DNA from: Enterovibrio norvegicus FF-33
GTDB lineage: Bacteria; Pseudomonadota; Gammaproteobacteria; Enterobacterales; Vibrionaceae
Direction of reading: 5' to 3'
Length of the DNA stretch: 64,000 nt
Assembly: GCF_000286835.2 (NCBI RefSeq)
Contig: NZ_AJYD02000038.1
Coordinates: 1,096,259-1,160,258, forward strand
The translations under genes were made by a program, and so were the position numbers. Below are positions 27,261-36,048 of this stretch, piece after piece. Every line of letters begins with the position of its first letter. Position 1 is the first letter of the stretch. Under the pieces are notes generated by a model that saw nothing but the letters and a program-made list of their open reading frames with translations, had not been told where the DNA came from and searched no databases.

Positions 27261-27788
27261 TTAGCTGCTTTTATCCGGAGGAAACTGTTTGAACATTTCT
27301 TTGACTTGTTCCTGAATGAAAACATTTTTGCTTGATGGCGTCATGTTATCAGTGAGCTTTCTATTCGATATGGCGCGCCAAATCACTTGGTTTGTGATTG
27401 GGTCGACCATCTCCACGACCAGTTGTCCATAGTCTCGCTCTTCAACACGAACGGGGGTTTCGTAACCAATGCCAATTCGATTGAAGCCATAACCAAAACG
27501 AAAAGATGGACCATAAGCCACACTTTCAGTTTTAGACTCAATAAAGTATCGAATATTTACACTTGGGGCGTTATCGGCCTCCGTCAGGCCCAGTAGGAGT
27601 AATTCTTCTTCTACCGCGCGTTTTATTCGACTGTCATCCAAAGAGATCGGTACAGAAGATGGGTGGGCGACGATATTGAAAGATTGAATGTCACTGTAGG
27701 GATACTGTTGATCGTAGTCGGTGTAAACGCTTTTTGCGCATCCCGCCAATACCGATATAAAAAGAAGTGAGACAAGACGTAAGTGCAT
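27261..27788 (-). CDS. DUF4136 lipoprotein
   Basis: A lipoprotein of 175 residues: signal peptide with lipobox L-A-G-C (Cys16), then a DUF4136 fold with T-D-Y-D near the start, a central R-F-G-Y-G-F-N-R-I-G-I-G-Y segment, G-Q-L-V-V-E-M-V-D and the C-terminal V-I-W-R-A. Family function is unknown; such proteins are often outer-membrane lipoproteins of marine bacteria. Start ATG 27788 is chosen for the signal peptide. It lies 56 bases upstream of codA on the same strand, perhaps by chance. Confidence 0.85.
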   Translation of the reverse strand: MHLRLVSLLFISVLAGCAKSVYTDYDQQYPYSDIQSFNIVAHPSSVPISLDDSRIKRAVEEELLLLGLTEADNAPSVNIRYFIESKTESVAYGPSFRFGYGFNRIGIGYETPVRVEERDYGQLVVEMVDPITNQVIWRAISNRKLTDNMTPSSKNVFIQEQVKEMFKQFPPDKSS

Positions 27789-27974
27789 GAAAGCCCTCTC
27801 TGACATTGTGAATTGTAAATTCGATCTAGATGCGGTGACTTCAATATCTGCAAGTTAGCATCTTGAGATTGCTTGAGTAAGACCATCAAAGTGACAAAAA
27901 AGTTGCTGAGTTTGAAGTTACGTATAAATCGGCAGGATGTCATGTCGAGAATGGATAAGGGGACATAAAGACTC

Positions 27975-27999
27975 GAAAAGAGCCTTTCGTTAAAAGGCT
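27975..27999 (-). terminator. Terminator of the exported-protein gene
   Basis: AGCCTTT-CGTTA-AAAGGCT (27981-27999), followed on the minus strand by CTTTTC; it overlaps the stop codon of the gene at 27998. Confidence 0.6.
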
Positions 28000-28666
28000 A
28001 TGCGTTGGTATTTGCCGTAAGAGATAAGGCTTCTTGCGTAAGAGGGTGAGTCGGAGCAAGTTTTCTCATTTCTTGTGCCCAAGCTTGTGCAACATGGGGT
28101 TCTTCCATATCCAAAGCCGCTTTTACCGCACCAAGGTGTATCCATGCTTGTGGTTCAAATGGATAATACTGAAGTTGTTCCGACGCTAACATGTTTTTGA
28201 GCATATTATACCCACGCGCTTTTTGATGAAGTAAATCCGGCGTATTCACAAATGTTATAGCCGCAATGGATTGTATGTAAATCCCTTCGTTCAGACCGTA
28301 ATAGGGTTTGGAAAATGATTCGTTAGACAGCAATCTTAACGACTTGTTGAGTGACGCCATACCCAACGTTGAGTACTTTTCTTTGTCCCAAGGTAACCAA
28401 GAATCTCTGGCTTTCACATAGAGGGTGCTGCCGTAGTATGCGGTGAGCAAGGCATCTTCTGGATATTGTCTGAGTAGACTGTCGACGGCACTTAACACAT
28501 GCTCTCCAGCCCCGCTTACCCCTGACGTTGCATCGATGAATACTTCCTGAAGTGTTTTCGGGATAGGGTCAGCGTTAACTTGAGCAAACCAGATAGGCAT
28601 AATGCTTGTAAAAACGAGGATGCCGCAGATGAGTGTGCGACTAAGTAAGCTGTCTTTACGTGGCAT
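27998..28666 (-). CDS. Exported TPR-like protein, unknown function
   Basis: A 222-residue protein with a signal peptide (hydrophobic 12-28, cleavage near V-N-A-D) and a helical body with spacing reminiscent of tetratricopeptide repeats (L-L-T-A-Y-Y-G-S, A-W-I-H-L-G-A-V-K-A-A). No catalytic motif is visible. It lies about 150 bases downstream of a LytTR response regulator gene on the same strand and could be co-transcribed with it or controlled by it. Function cannot be assigned. Confidence 0.65.
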   Translation of the reverse strand: MPRKDSLLSRTLICGILVFTSIMPIWFAQVNADPIPKTLQEVFIDATSGVSGAGEHVLSAVDSLLRQYPEDALLTAYYGSTLYVKARDSWLPWDKEKYSTLGMASLNKSLRLLSNESFSKPYYGLNEGIYIQSIAAITFVNTPDLLHQKARGYNMLKNMLASEQLQYYPFEPQAWIHLGAVKAALDMEEPHVAQAWAQEMRKLAPTHPLTQEALSLTANTNA

Positions 28667-28818
28667 TCCTTGCCTCCAAATACGAAAAAGCGTGTTTTGT
28701 ATGCCGCCACTTTATATCGCTTAGGCTCAATGAAAAGTACGATGCGACAAAGGGTGAATCATCCAGATAAATCGTAAATGCGAGCGCTAAGAATACAGGT
28801 GGTTGATGTATGGAGGTG

Positions 28819-29568
28819 TTACATTTGCTTGAACAATGCGTTTGCGTTTCGACTAACGGGGAGTTTTCGATTATCGTTGGTCATTTCAACAACCATTCTT
28901 CCAGTGATATCTCGAGATACTCGGTTAATTGATGCCACCTTGACGATGATCGAACGGTGGATTTGCCAGAACGTATCACTACATAGACTTTTGTATAAGC
29001 TTTTCAGGGGCGTTCTGATGATGTACTCACTGTCTTGCGTGACAACGGTCACGTACTTATCTTCTGCTTTAAAGTACTCGACATCATCCACGTGAATAAG
29101 GTGTATATCCTCACCTTTAGCTACTTTTAGCCATGTAAGAGGTGATTCTCGTTTAACTTGTGTTTGAGTAAGTAGTTGGATTAAGTCGTCTCGATTAAGG
29201 TTCTGTTCAAGCTGGCTCTCTAATCGTTCGCACGTTTTTTGGAGGCGGGATTCATCAATTGGTTTGACTAAGTAATCAATCGCCCCTTTTTCGAAAGCTT
29301 CAATTGCATAATGATCGTAAGCAGTTACAAAGACGATACGTGGCAATACATCCAGTTTGTTAATGGCACTTGCTACATCTAGCCCATCCAGCCCTGGCAT
29401 TCTGATGTCTAAAAACACAACGTCGGGTTTGAGTTGGATTATTTTATCAACAGCTTCAATGCCATCTTTAACACTGGCAACAACCTCGATACTTGTACTG
29501 AGTTCACTGAGCAATTTGCTTAAGTGGTGGCGAAGTAATGGTTCATCATCGGCAATCAATGCGCGCAT
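28819..29568 (-). CDS. LytTR-family response regulator
   Basis: A response regulator of 249 residues: receiver domain (1-120; phospho-acceptor D54 in F-L-D-I-R-M-P-G, acidic pair D7/D8, Lys in V-K-P-I) and a C-terminal LytTR DNA-binding domain (about 145-245, with V-E-Y-F-K-A-E-D-K-Y-V and F-W-Q-I-H-R-S-I-I-V). The start overlaps the kinase gene by 13 bases. It probably controls envelope or export functions; targets are unknown. Confidence 0.93.
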   Translation of the reverse strand: MRALIADDEPLLRHHLSKLLSELSTSIEVVASVKDGIEAVDKIIQLKPDVVFLDIRMPGLDGLDVASAINKLDVLPRIVFVTAYDHYAIEAFEKGAIDYLVKPIDESRLQKTCERLESQLEQNLNRDDLIQLLTQTQVKRESPLTWLKVAKGEDIHLIHVDDVEYFKAEDKYVTVVTQDSEYIIRTPLKSLYKSLCSDTFWQIHRSIIVKVASINRVSRDITGRMVVEMTNDNRKLPVSRNANALFKQM

Positions 29569-30575
29569 AGAATTGAAATCCTTGTTGTAAATCCGCCGTC
29601 ACTATGTGGAATAAGTTCAAGTTTCCCGTGTTCGCCATAGAGTACCGAAAGACGTTGTCTAACATTTTTCATACTGAGACCATTTCCTTTCGACGCCTCA
29701 TTAAAGCCAATACCATTGTCAGACACTTCAACGGTAATAACATTATTATTGCGAGAGAAATGTAAATGAACATGACCCCCTTTAATTGAGGGTTCGATAC
29801 CGTGAACAACGGCATTTTCGACGGCAGGTTGTATAAGAAAAGGAGGAACCAGTGTTTGTGGCGATACAGAGTCATCAAGTGAGATGCTATATCCCATACG
29901 CTCTGACAGGCGGATTTGCTGGATAGCTAAATAGCTGTCTAGCAACTTTAATTCATCACTTAATGTAATGGTGTCTTTACGTTGTTGTTTGAGGCTAGCA
30001 CGAAGCAATTCGGTGATTTTCCCGAGAAGTTTTTTTGCTTTTGCTGCATCAGTTTCAATCAAAATTTGAATGTTAGCCAATGTGTTAAAAAGAAAATGGG
30101 GTTCCATTTGTCCTTGAAGATTTCTTAACTGGCTATTGATAAGTGCTTTTTCTTGCTCAGCTTGCCTTAATTGGATGTCCTTCAATTCGGACTCGGCGCG
30201 GTTTGCTCGTTCTCGTGCAATAAAAAAGTATGCAATAAAGACAGCAATAGCCATAGTGACGATAAGAATCGGCATAATGGCACCGATTTTCCAAATGCCT
30301 TTATAGAAATATATACATAACAGCATATTGATGGTGCCGAATGGCATACCAATGAGTGTCGCCAAAATGATGTTTCGTCCAACTGGGCGATGAGGATAAG
30401 CGTTAGAAATAGTAATATTTGCGATCGTGAAAGCAATGCCATATCCAGCAGAAATAGCAAAGTGATACATCAGTGCCCCACCAAAAATGTATTTAGTGGT
30501 GTATGCGATAACGAGGCATAAAATGATGGATTGTATGATGCGAGTTCGATCTAAGATTTTAGGTTTTTTAGCCAT
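29556..30575 (-). CDS. LytS/YehU-type membrane sensor histidine kinase
   Basis: A histidine kinase of 339 residues: four N-terminal membrane helices (about 15-130) without a large periplasmic domain, a coiled coil (138-165), the His_kinase motif M-E-P-H-F-L-F-N-T-L-A-N and an HATPase domain with V-E-N-A-V-V-H-G and S-D-N-G-I-G-F. The phospho-acceptor is the His of P-H-F-L-F-N. ATG 30575 is chosen; an in-frame TTG six codons upstream lacks support. It is the partner of the overlapping LytTR regulator. Confidence 0.92.
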   Translation of the reverse strand: MAKKPKILDRTRIIQSIILCLVIAYTTKYIFGGALMYHFAISAGYGIAFTIANITISNAYPHRPVGRNIILATLIGMPFGTINMLLCIYFYKGIWKIGAIMPILIVTMAIAVFIAYFFIARERANRAESELKDIQLRQAEQEKALINSQLRNLQGQMEPHFLFNTLANIQILIETDAAKAKKLLGKITELLRASLKQQRKDTITLSDELKLLDSYLAIQQIRLSERMGYSISLDDSVSPQTLVPPFLIQPAVENAVVHGIEPSIKGGHVHLHFSRNNNVITVEVSDNGIGFNEASKGNGLSMKNVRQRLSVLYGEHGKLELIPHSDGGFTTRISILCAH

Positions 30576-30920
30576 AAGTATGTGCCTAATCAATCATAGA
30601 CGATGTTAGATTTTATCAAGGCAAATCGAAATACCTAATTGCCTAAAGGAAAGTGATAATTGTCGAGGAAACAAAAATTGTTTCCATGTATTTAAACTGC
30701 CGTACATATGGTCGGCTAAAAAATAGGCGCAGCAAAAAATATGCGCGCCTTTCGATAAGGTATTTCGGATGCACAGTGGCTTTCCCGTCATGTTTGGATT
30801 AACAAGATTGGAAAAACAACCAACACAGCCACGGTAACGCAAAAAAGGTATGAGTGGAAAGTAATGAGATAAACATCAATATTTGGCGATAAGTAGCGCT
30901 ATGACAGAATGAATGGGCTA
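30576..30920. other. Intergenic region without a convincing gene
   Basis: Contains a 78-codon minus-strand frame (30606-30842) rich in Cys and Leu that lacks a ribosome binding site and family features. It should hold the promoter of the kinase-regulator pair. Confidence 0.45.
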
Positions 30921-32741
30921 CTAATCTTTATGGATCGTGTTCTGAGGTGACTGAATCGCAATAACATCGGATCGTGTTCCATTCCCTCCTTTTCTTTCCG
31001 CATCAATACGCATCATTTCACTGGTATTCAACATATGTTGTGGATTGATACGGTCGGCCGTACTTTCAAGTGATGACAACCCTATGCTTAAGGTGATTGC
31101 GCCAGTCTTTGACAGGATGAAAGGCAGATTTTTCTGTTTAAGGCCATCATGTAATTTTTGGCAAACCACTTTTGAGTTATCACGCGTAGTATGCGGCAAT
31201 ATGATGGCGTACTTGTTATCGAGAAGAAACGCTAGGACATCGGAAGAGCGCTGGCAGGTATCTTTGATGACCTGACTGATAGTCACGAGCTGTTCACTCG
31301 CATCTTCTTCACCATGGGTATGAATATAGCCATCGAATTGATCAACTGAAATCAACAACAAACTGAGTGGTGTCTTATAGCGGCTTGCTCGGCGTAACTC
31401 TTTATCTAGCATGTCGTTAAAATGGCGGACGTTGGCTAATCCCGTGAGGTCATCTATCGTATTCACTTCTTCGAGTTGATGTGTAACATCGTCTAAAGTT
31501 TCTTGGTTTATATCTAATGCGTGGGTCAGTTCGACGTTTTCATCACTTATCTGATGAATAGTCTCAGTTTGTCGTTTTGCGAGTAATACAAACGCGAGTA
31601 CGAGAGAGAGCAGGCCAAAAACAATAACCAGCGTCGTCAAAGCTTCTGTCTTATATTCTTGCCAAATTGGGGCTTGATAGTTGATAAATCTTGCGCCTTC
31701 GGGCAGCAGGTTTTTGTCAATTCTGTGCTTTTTTGCCGCTTCAAGGTCGAAAAACAAAGATGCAGGTGCTGTCTGATGACTCGGTAGCGGTGCATCAACG
31801 TCTGATGCTAACACTTGCAACGCGAGCTGTGCTGCCGCTTTCCCTTGACTAAACCCGGTCACAATCTGACCGCCAATTGCGCCGTGGCCGATATGAGAGT
31901 GCCAAAACGTATAGACAGGAAATGGCGTAACCGATGCCAATAATCGCGCTGTTTCAGCAGGACTGTAAAGCATACCGTCAATTTTGGGTAGGGTGTTGCT
32001 AAGTGCGAAAACAATCGTGTTGGTGGGCAGCTCGCTTAACATATCATCGAGTTCATCAATGGACTTATCTATGTAGATTTCGATGTCTAATTTGCTGGAA
32101 AGAACCGGGACAACACTTTCTTTGATGATGTCGATAATGCGTTGGTTATGGGGTTCTCGTTGAGAGCCTATAAATGCAAGGGATTGAGTTTTTGGATGCA
32201 GCGAGAGTGCGACATTAATGGCTTGTTGGTAATCGGTATATTCGGATATTCCCGTGACACGCGTATTTACGTCGTAGGCGTTTGTCGAAAAATCTTTTAG
32301 CGCCGTATAAATAATTGGCTGGCGAGGGAATAGCTCGTTTTGATGAGCCAATGCAAAGTCTAGTGCCGCATTATCTGACGTGATAACAAGGTCAGTGGCT
32401 TCAGAAACATGTTTAAGCGCAAGAATATCGGCCAATTTTTCTTTGATTGGCAATGCGTCGTGGCGCAGCGTGTCAAGATATACCACAGACAATTCTATGG
32501 GGACAGCTGAGGATTCGAACGTTTCTCTCAGGCCACTTTCTACTTCATCACTCCAACCATAGCCGCGGTGGTGTGAATTAATAAAGAGTAGTTGCTTAGC
32601 GCCCGTTTCCGCAGAAGCATTCGTGGACCCTATGGTGATGGCACTTGTTGTTAGCAGTGCGCCAGCCAATAGTACTAATACATGAAGGCTGAATAATCGA
32701 GCGATTGTGGTTTTGATTATGCGTGGTAAGCGATTACTCAT
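30921..32741 (-). CDS. ABC-substrate-binding-like sensor with degenerate GGDEF domain
   Basis: A membrane protein of 606 residues: signal/membrane helix (about 20-40), periplasmic domain of the PF04392 ABC substrate-binding type (50-350), a second helix (about 372-392), coiled coil and a C-terminal GGDEF-fold domain (about 430-590). The domain keeps D-D-L-T-G-L-A-N but the signature is L-D-N-K-Y (507-511) in place of GGDEF, and there is no inhibitory R-x-x-D. Diguanylate cyclase activity is therefore unlikely; it may bind GTP or c-di-GMP effectors, or act as a scaffold. It lies upstream of the LytS/LytTR pair but 345 bases away. Confidence 0.88.
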   Translation of the reverse strand: MSNRLPRIIKTTIARLFSLHVLVLLAGALLTTSAITIGSTNASAETGAKQLLFINSHHRGYGWSDEVESGLRETFESSAVPIELSVVYLDTLRHDALPIKEKLADILALKHVSEATDLVITSDNAALDFALAHQNELFPRQPIIYTALKDFSTNAYDVNTRVTGISEYTDYQQAINVALSLHPKTQSLAFIGSQREPHNQRIIDIIKESVVPVLSSKLDIEIYIDKSIDELDDMLSELPTNTIVFALSNTLPKIDGMLYSPAETARLLASVTPFPVYTFWHSHIGHGAIGGQIVTGFSQGKAAAQLALQVLASDVDAPLPSHQTAPASLFFDLEAAKKHRIDKNLLPEGARFINYQAPIWQEYKTEALTTLVIVFGLLSLVLAFVLLAKRQTETIHQISDENVELTHALDINQETLDDVTHQLEEVNTIDDLTGLANVRHFNDMLDKELRRASRYKTPLSLLLISVDQFDGYIHTHGEEDASEQLVTISQVIKDTCQRSSDVLAFLLDNKYAIILPHTTRDNSKVVCQKLHDGLKQKNLPFILSKTGAITLSIGLSSLESTADRINPQHMLNTSEMMRIDAERKGGNGTRSDVIAIQSPQNTIHKD

Positions 32742-33081
32742 AGCAATTCCATCTATTCTGTCGTTCTGAATGCGGTATTAATGCCTCATAAATGAGACGT
32801 TTTAGCTCCTAAGTGTAGTTTCAATATCAATAGATAAGTCAAACAAATAGCAGGATCTGAGAGGTGGGAAGCACAAGGCAATCAATTGGTTGTTTGTCTC
32901 AGTTGATTGACCAAAGACTGATGAAGCAGCGTATGGCAAGGGAGTTCACAAATTGACTTTGACGCAAATACTCGATTTTTTCATGTGAGTCTGTGACTCA
33001 ATTCGCTGTTTGCTTGAAGTAATGGAGCGATCTCTGTACTCTTGCGGCGTTTTGTATTCACTGTTCAGGATAGTAATAACT
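32742..33081. other. Intergenic region between divergent genes
   Basis: Holds the promoters of the GGDEF-like gene and ybiT. A frame continuing upstream of ybiT to 33010 is open but unlike any ABC-F N-terminus and is taken as leader. Confidence 0.5.
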
Positions 33082-34668
33082 TTGATTAGTACAGCTAATA
33101 TCACCCAGCAATTTGGCGCCAAGCCTCTTTTCGAAAACATTTCCGTTAAGTTTGGCGATGGAAACCGTTATGGCCTTATCGGCGCGAACGGTTGCGGCAA
33201 ATCAACCTTTATGAAGATCCTGAGCGGTGAGCTGGAACCTACCGGTGGTAATGTGAGCGTTGATCCCAACGAACGCGTTGCAAAGCTGAACCAGAACCAA
33301 TTTGCGTACGAAGAATTTACGGTTATCGACACTGTGATCATGGGCCACAAAGAATTGTGGGAAGTGAAGCAAGAGCGTGACCGCATTTACGCGTTGCCAG
33401 ATATGACTGAAGACGATGGTATGCGTGTCGCAGATCTGGAAGTGGAGTTTGCCGAGATGGACGGCTACATGGCGGAGTCTAAAGCAGGTGAGCTGCTTCT
33501 TGCTGTGGGTATACCACTTGATCAACATTATGGTCTGATGAGCAGTGTTGCTCCTGGCTGGAAACTACGTGTTCTGTTGGCACAGGTTCTGTTTGCTGAC
33601 CCTGATATCATGTTACTCGATGAACCAACGAACAACTTGGATATCGACACTATCCGATGGTTGGAAGATACGTTGAACGAACGTAACTGTACCATGATCA
33701 TCATTTCGCATGACCGTCACTTCTTGAACTCAGTGTGTACGCACATGGCAGATTTGGATTATGGCGAGCTGCGTGTTTATCCGGGTAACTACGACGAATA
33801 CATGACTGCGGCAACTCAAGCCCGTGATCGTCTGTTAACCGATAACGCGAAGAAAAAAGCGCAAATTGCTGAGCTTCAAACCTTCGTCGCACGTTTCTCT
33901 GCAAACGCATCGAAAGCCAAGCAGGCAACTTCTCGTGCTAAGCGAATTGATAAAATCAAACTAGACGAAGTGAAAGCATCTAGTCGTCAAACGCCATTTA
34001 TTCGCTTTGAACAATCTAAAGAATTGTTCCGTAACGCGCTTGAAATTGAAAACCTGAGCCAAGGTTTTGAACATGATTTGTTTGCTGGATTTAGCGGCAT
34101 TTTCGAAGTCGGTGAGCGCATCGCGATTATTGGCGAGAATGGTGTCGGTAAAACGACTCTGCTAAACACACTAGCGGGTGTGTTGGAACCGCGTACTGGT
34201 TTCTACAAGTGGTCTGAGAATACCAACCTTGGTTACTATGCACAGGATCATGCGTCTGATTTTGAAGAAGACTTGAACCTGACTGATTGGATGGGTCAAT
34301 GGCGTCAAGAAGGTGAAGACGAGCAAGTTGTTCGTGGTTTCCTTGGTCGCATGCTGTTCTCACAAGATGACATCAAGAAATCAGTGAAAGTGCTGTCTGG
34401 TGGTGAGCAAGGCCGTATGTTGCTGGGCAAGCTGATGATGCACAAACCCAACATGTTGTTACTTGATGAACCGACTAACCACATGGATATGGAATCGATT
34501 GAATCGTTGAACACGGCACTTGAGCAGTTCAAAGGTACTTTGTTCTTCGCATCGCATGACCGTATATTTGTTGACTCATTGGCAACACGAATCATTGAAA
34601 TTAAAGACGGTCAAATCACCGACTTTAAAGGCACCTATGCGGAATTCCTTAATTCTCGCGGTGTTTAA
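33082..34668 (+). CDS. ybiT: ABC-F family translation factor YbiT
   Basis: A cytoplasmic ABC-F ATPase of 528 residues that acts on ribosomes rather than as a transporter. Two ABC domains are seen: Walker [10 protein letters not shown] and G-E-N-G-V-G-K-T-T, Walker [11 protein letters not shown] and [10 protein letters not shown], with signatures V-A-P-G-W-K (degenerate in the first) and L-S-G-G-E-Q-G-R, separated by the linker [16 protein letters not shown]. The match to E. coli YbiT is very close. I choose TTG 33082 as start: it fits the E. coli N-terminus (L-I-S-T-A-N-I) and AGGA lies 10 bases upstream. Confidence 0.94.
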   Translation: MISTANITQQFGAKPLFENISVKFGDGNRYGLIGANGCGKSTFMKILSGELEPTGGNVSVDPNERVAKLNQNQFAYEEFTVIDTVIMGHKELWEVKQERDRIYALPDMTEDDGMRVADLEVEFAEMDGYMAESKAGELLLAVGIPLDQHYGLMSSVAPGWKLRVLLAQVLFADPDIMLLDEPTNNLDIDTIRWLEDTLNERNCTMIIISHDRHFLNSVCTHMADLDYGELRVYPGNYDEYMTAATQARDRLLTDNAKKKAQIAELQTFVARFSANASKAKQATSRAKRIDKIKLDEVKASSRQTPFIRFEQSKELFRNALEIENLSQGFEHDLFAGFSGIFEVGERIAIIGENGVGKTTLLNTLAGVLEPRTGFYKWSENTNLGYYAQDHASDFEEDLNLTDWMGQWRQEGEDEQVVRGFLGRMLFSQDDIKKSVKVLSGGEQGRMLLGKLMMHKPNMLLLDEPTNHMDMESIESLNTALEQFKGTLFFASHDRIFVDSLATRIIEIKDGQITDFKGTYAEFLNSRGV

Positions 34669-34693
34669 TCTTTAGAAGCCTCTGATAGCTTTC

Positions 34694-34720
34694 AAAAAAA
34701 CCGCATTCGCGGTTTTTTTT
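34694..34720 (+). terminator. Terminator of ybiT
   Basis: AAAACCGC-ATTC-GCGGTTTT stem followed by a T-run, 26 bases after the ybiT stop. Confidence 0.9.
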
Positions 34721-34832
34721 GCATTAATTAACACTAAAGTACTATAAAAGTACTAAGTTTAAATCACTTAATAATTAGTAAAGCATTAAATTATCAAACG
34801 TCGTCTTGTAACAGGCAGGTGAGGATAAATCG

Positions 34833-35933
34833 ATGAAACTAATGAATGTGATTGTTATTTTTTTGTTTTTAGTACCTATTGCAGCAATTGGGGGCAATAT
34901 ATTTGTCGGTAAATCGGGCAGTGATTTTTATGATGGAACGACAAGAAATACCCCCTTTCTAACGATCAATAAAGCCCTAGAAGCTGCTTACCCAGGTGAT
35001 TCAATCTATCTTAGTCCCGGTGTCTATCATGAAAACATTGTGACCGTGAGGGATGGACTATTAGAAAGCCCAATATCGATCAAAGGCTTAAGAAATGAGT
35101 CGGATTACTTAGACCTTGATAACCAGACGAAAAATGTTCTTCTAAGACCGACTATTAAACCACCAAAGAAAAATAATGGCCGCTTAATCCAAATTCGCCA
35201 TAGTTATATTACGCTGCAGGACGTTGTTGTAGATGGGTTCTTCGACGGCGGAGATTCACCCGAATCATACACTGATAAATTACTGTTTGTTCACAACACC
35301 GATCGGTTAGATGGCCTAACGGGTGTCCATATTCGTCGAGTGACCTTTAGAAATGCTGGCGGAGAGTGCATACGATTTAGATACAAAATCGTTCGCTCAT
35401 CAATTAAAGACTCGTTTATATCAAATTGTGGTGTTCATGCCTTCGTTTATAAACTCGGAGGGAAAAATGGGGAAGGTATTTACGTTGGAACGTCGATTAA
35501 GCAATGGGGAGATGGGAAAAACCCAGCATCGGATCCTGACACAACCTCAAAGAACATATTCTCTCGCAATGTAATAAATACGCTTGGCAATGAATGTATT
35601 GAGTTTAAGGAAGGTGCGTTCAATAACTGGGCTGTAGATAATACTTGCATGGGACAAATGGATGGGAACTCGGGTGGGTTAGCGTCTCGAGGAAATAGTA
35701 ACTATTTCTATGGAAACAGGATCGTTGCTCCAGCGGGAAGTGGACTGTACTTTTCTAGTGATTCTCCGTCATACGGAATGAACAATGTAGCCAAGGGAAA
35801 TATTATTGTGGCGGCAGGCCGGTATGGCATAGATGACAGAGGTGACGATGGGACTATGTGCGAGAACTCTTCTTCCTACTCACGATCAGGAGAGTCCTCA
35901 AGTGGCAGGTCAATCAATGAGCAATGCAATTGA
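34833..35933 (+). CDS. Secreted right-handed beta-helix (DUF1565-like) protein
   Basis: A 366-residue exported protein. After the signal peptide (1-20) comes the typical opening I-F-V-G-K-S-G-S-D-F-Y-D-G-T followed by T-I-N-K-A-L-E-A-A-Y-P-G-D-S-I-Y-L, and then repeated short strands with asparagine ladders (V-I-N-T-L-G-N-E-C-I-E-F, N-S-N-Y-F-Y-G-N-R), the pattern of parallel beta-helix carbohydrate-active proteins. No catalytic triad of pectate lyases or polygalacturonases can be named with confidence. Six cysteines suggest disulfides. The gene and its leader are AT-rich compared with neighbours and are flanked by terminators on both sides, which fits a separately acquired unit. Confidence 0.8.
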   Translation: MKLMNVIVIFLFLVPIAAIGGNIFVGKSGSDFYDGTTRNTPFLTINKALEAAYPGDSIYLSPGVYHENIVTVRDGLLESPISIKGLRNESDYLDLDNQTKNVLLRPTIKPPKKNNGRLIQIRHSYITLQDVVVDGFFDGGDSPESYTDKLLFVHNTDRLDGLTGVHIRRVTFRNAGGECIRFRYKIVRSSIKDSFISNCGVHAFVYKLGGKNGEGIYVGTSIKQWGDGKNPASDPDTTSKNIFSRNVINTLGNECIEFKEGAFNNWAVDNTCMGQMDGNSGGLASRGNSNYFYGNRIVAPAGSGLYFSSDSPSYGMNNVAKGNIIVAAGRYGIDDRGDDGTMCENSSSYSRSGESSSGRSINEQCN

Positions 35934-35990
35934 CCCTAGACCATGTGTGCTGTGTCTGTCGTTAATCTCTTGACGAAGTTTAGGTACCGG

Positions 35991-36018
35991 AAACACCCGC
36001 TGAAGCGGGTGTTTTTTT
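35991..36018. terminator. Bidirectional terminator
   Basis: AAACACCCGC-TGAA-GCGGGTGTTT with T-runs on both sides, between the convergent beta-helix and pepF genes. Confidence 0.9.
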
Positions 36019-36048
36019 GTGCCGATTGCTTAAAGCAGTGTGTTCAGA

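Noticed and set aside
30606-30842. 78-codon minus-strand frame rich in Cys and Leu
   Set aside because: No ribosome binding site or recognised domain; lies in a promoter region upstream of the kinase gene.
33010-33081. N-terminal extension of ybiT
   Set aside because: Codons before TTG 33082 are unlike ABC-F proteins; AGGA fits the TTG start.
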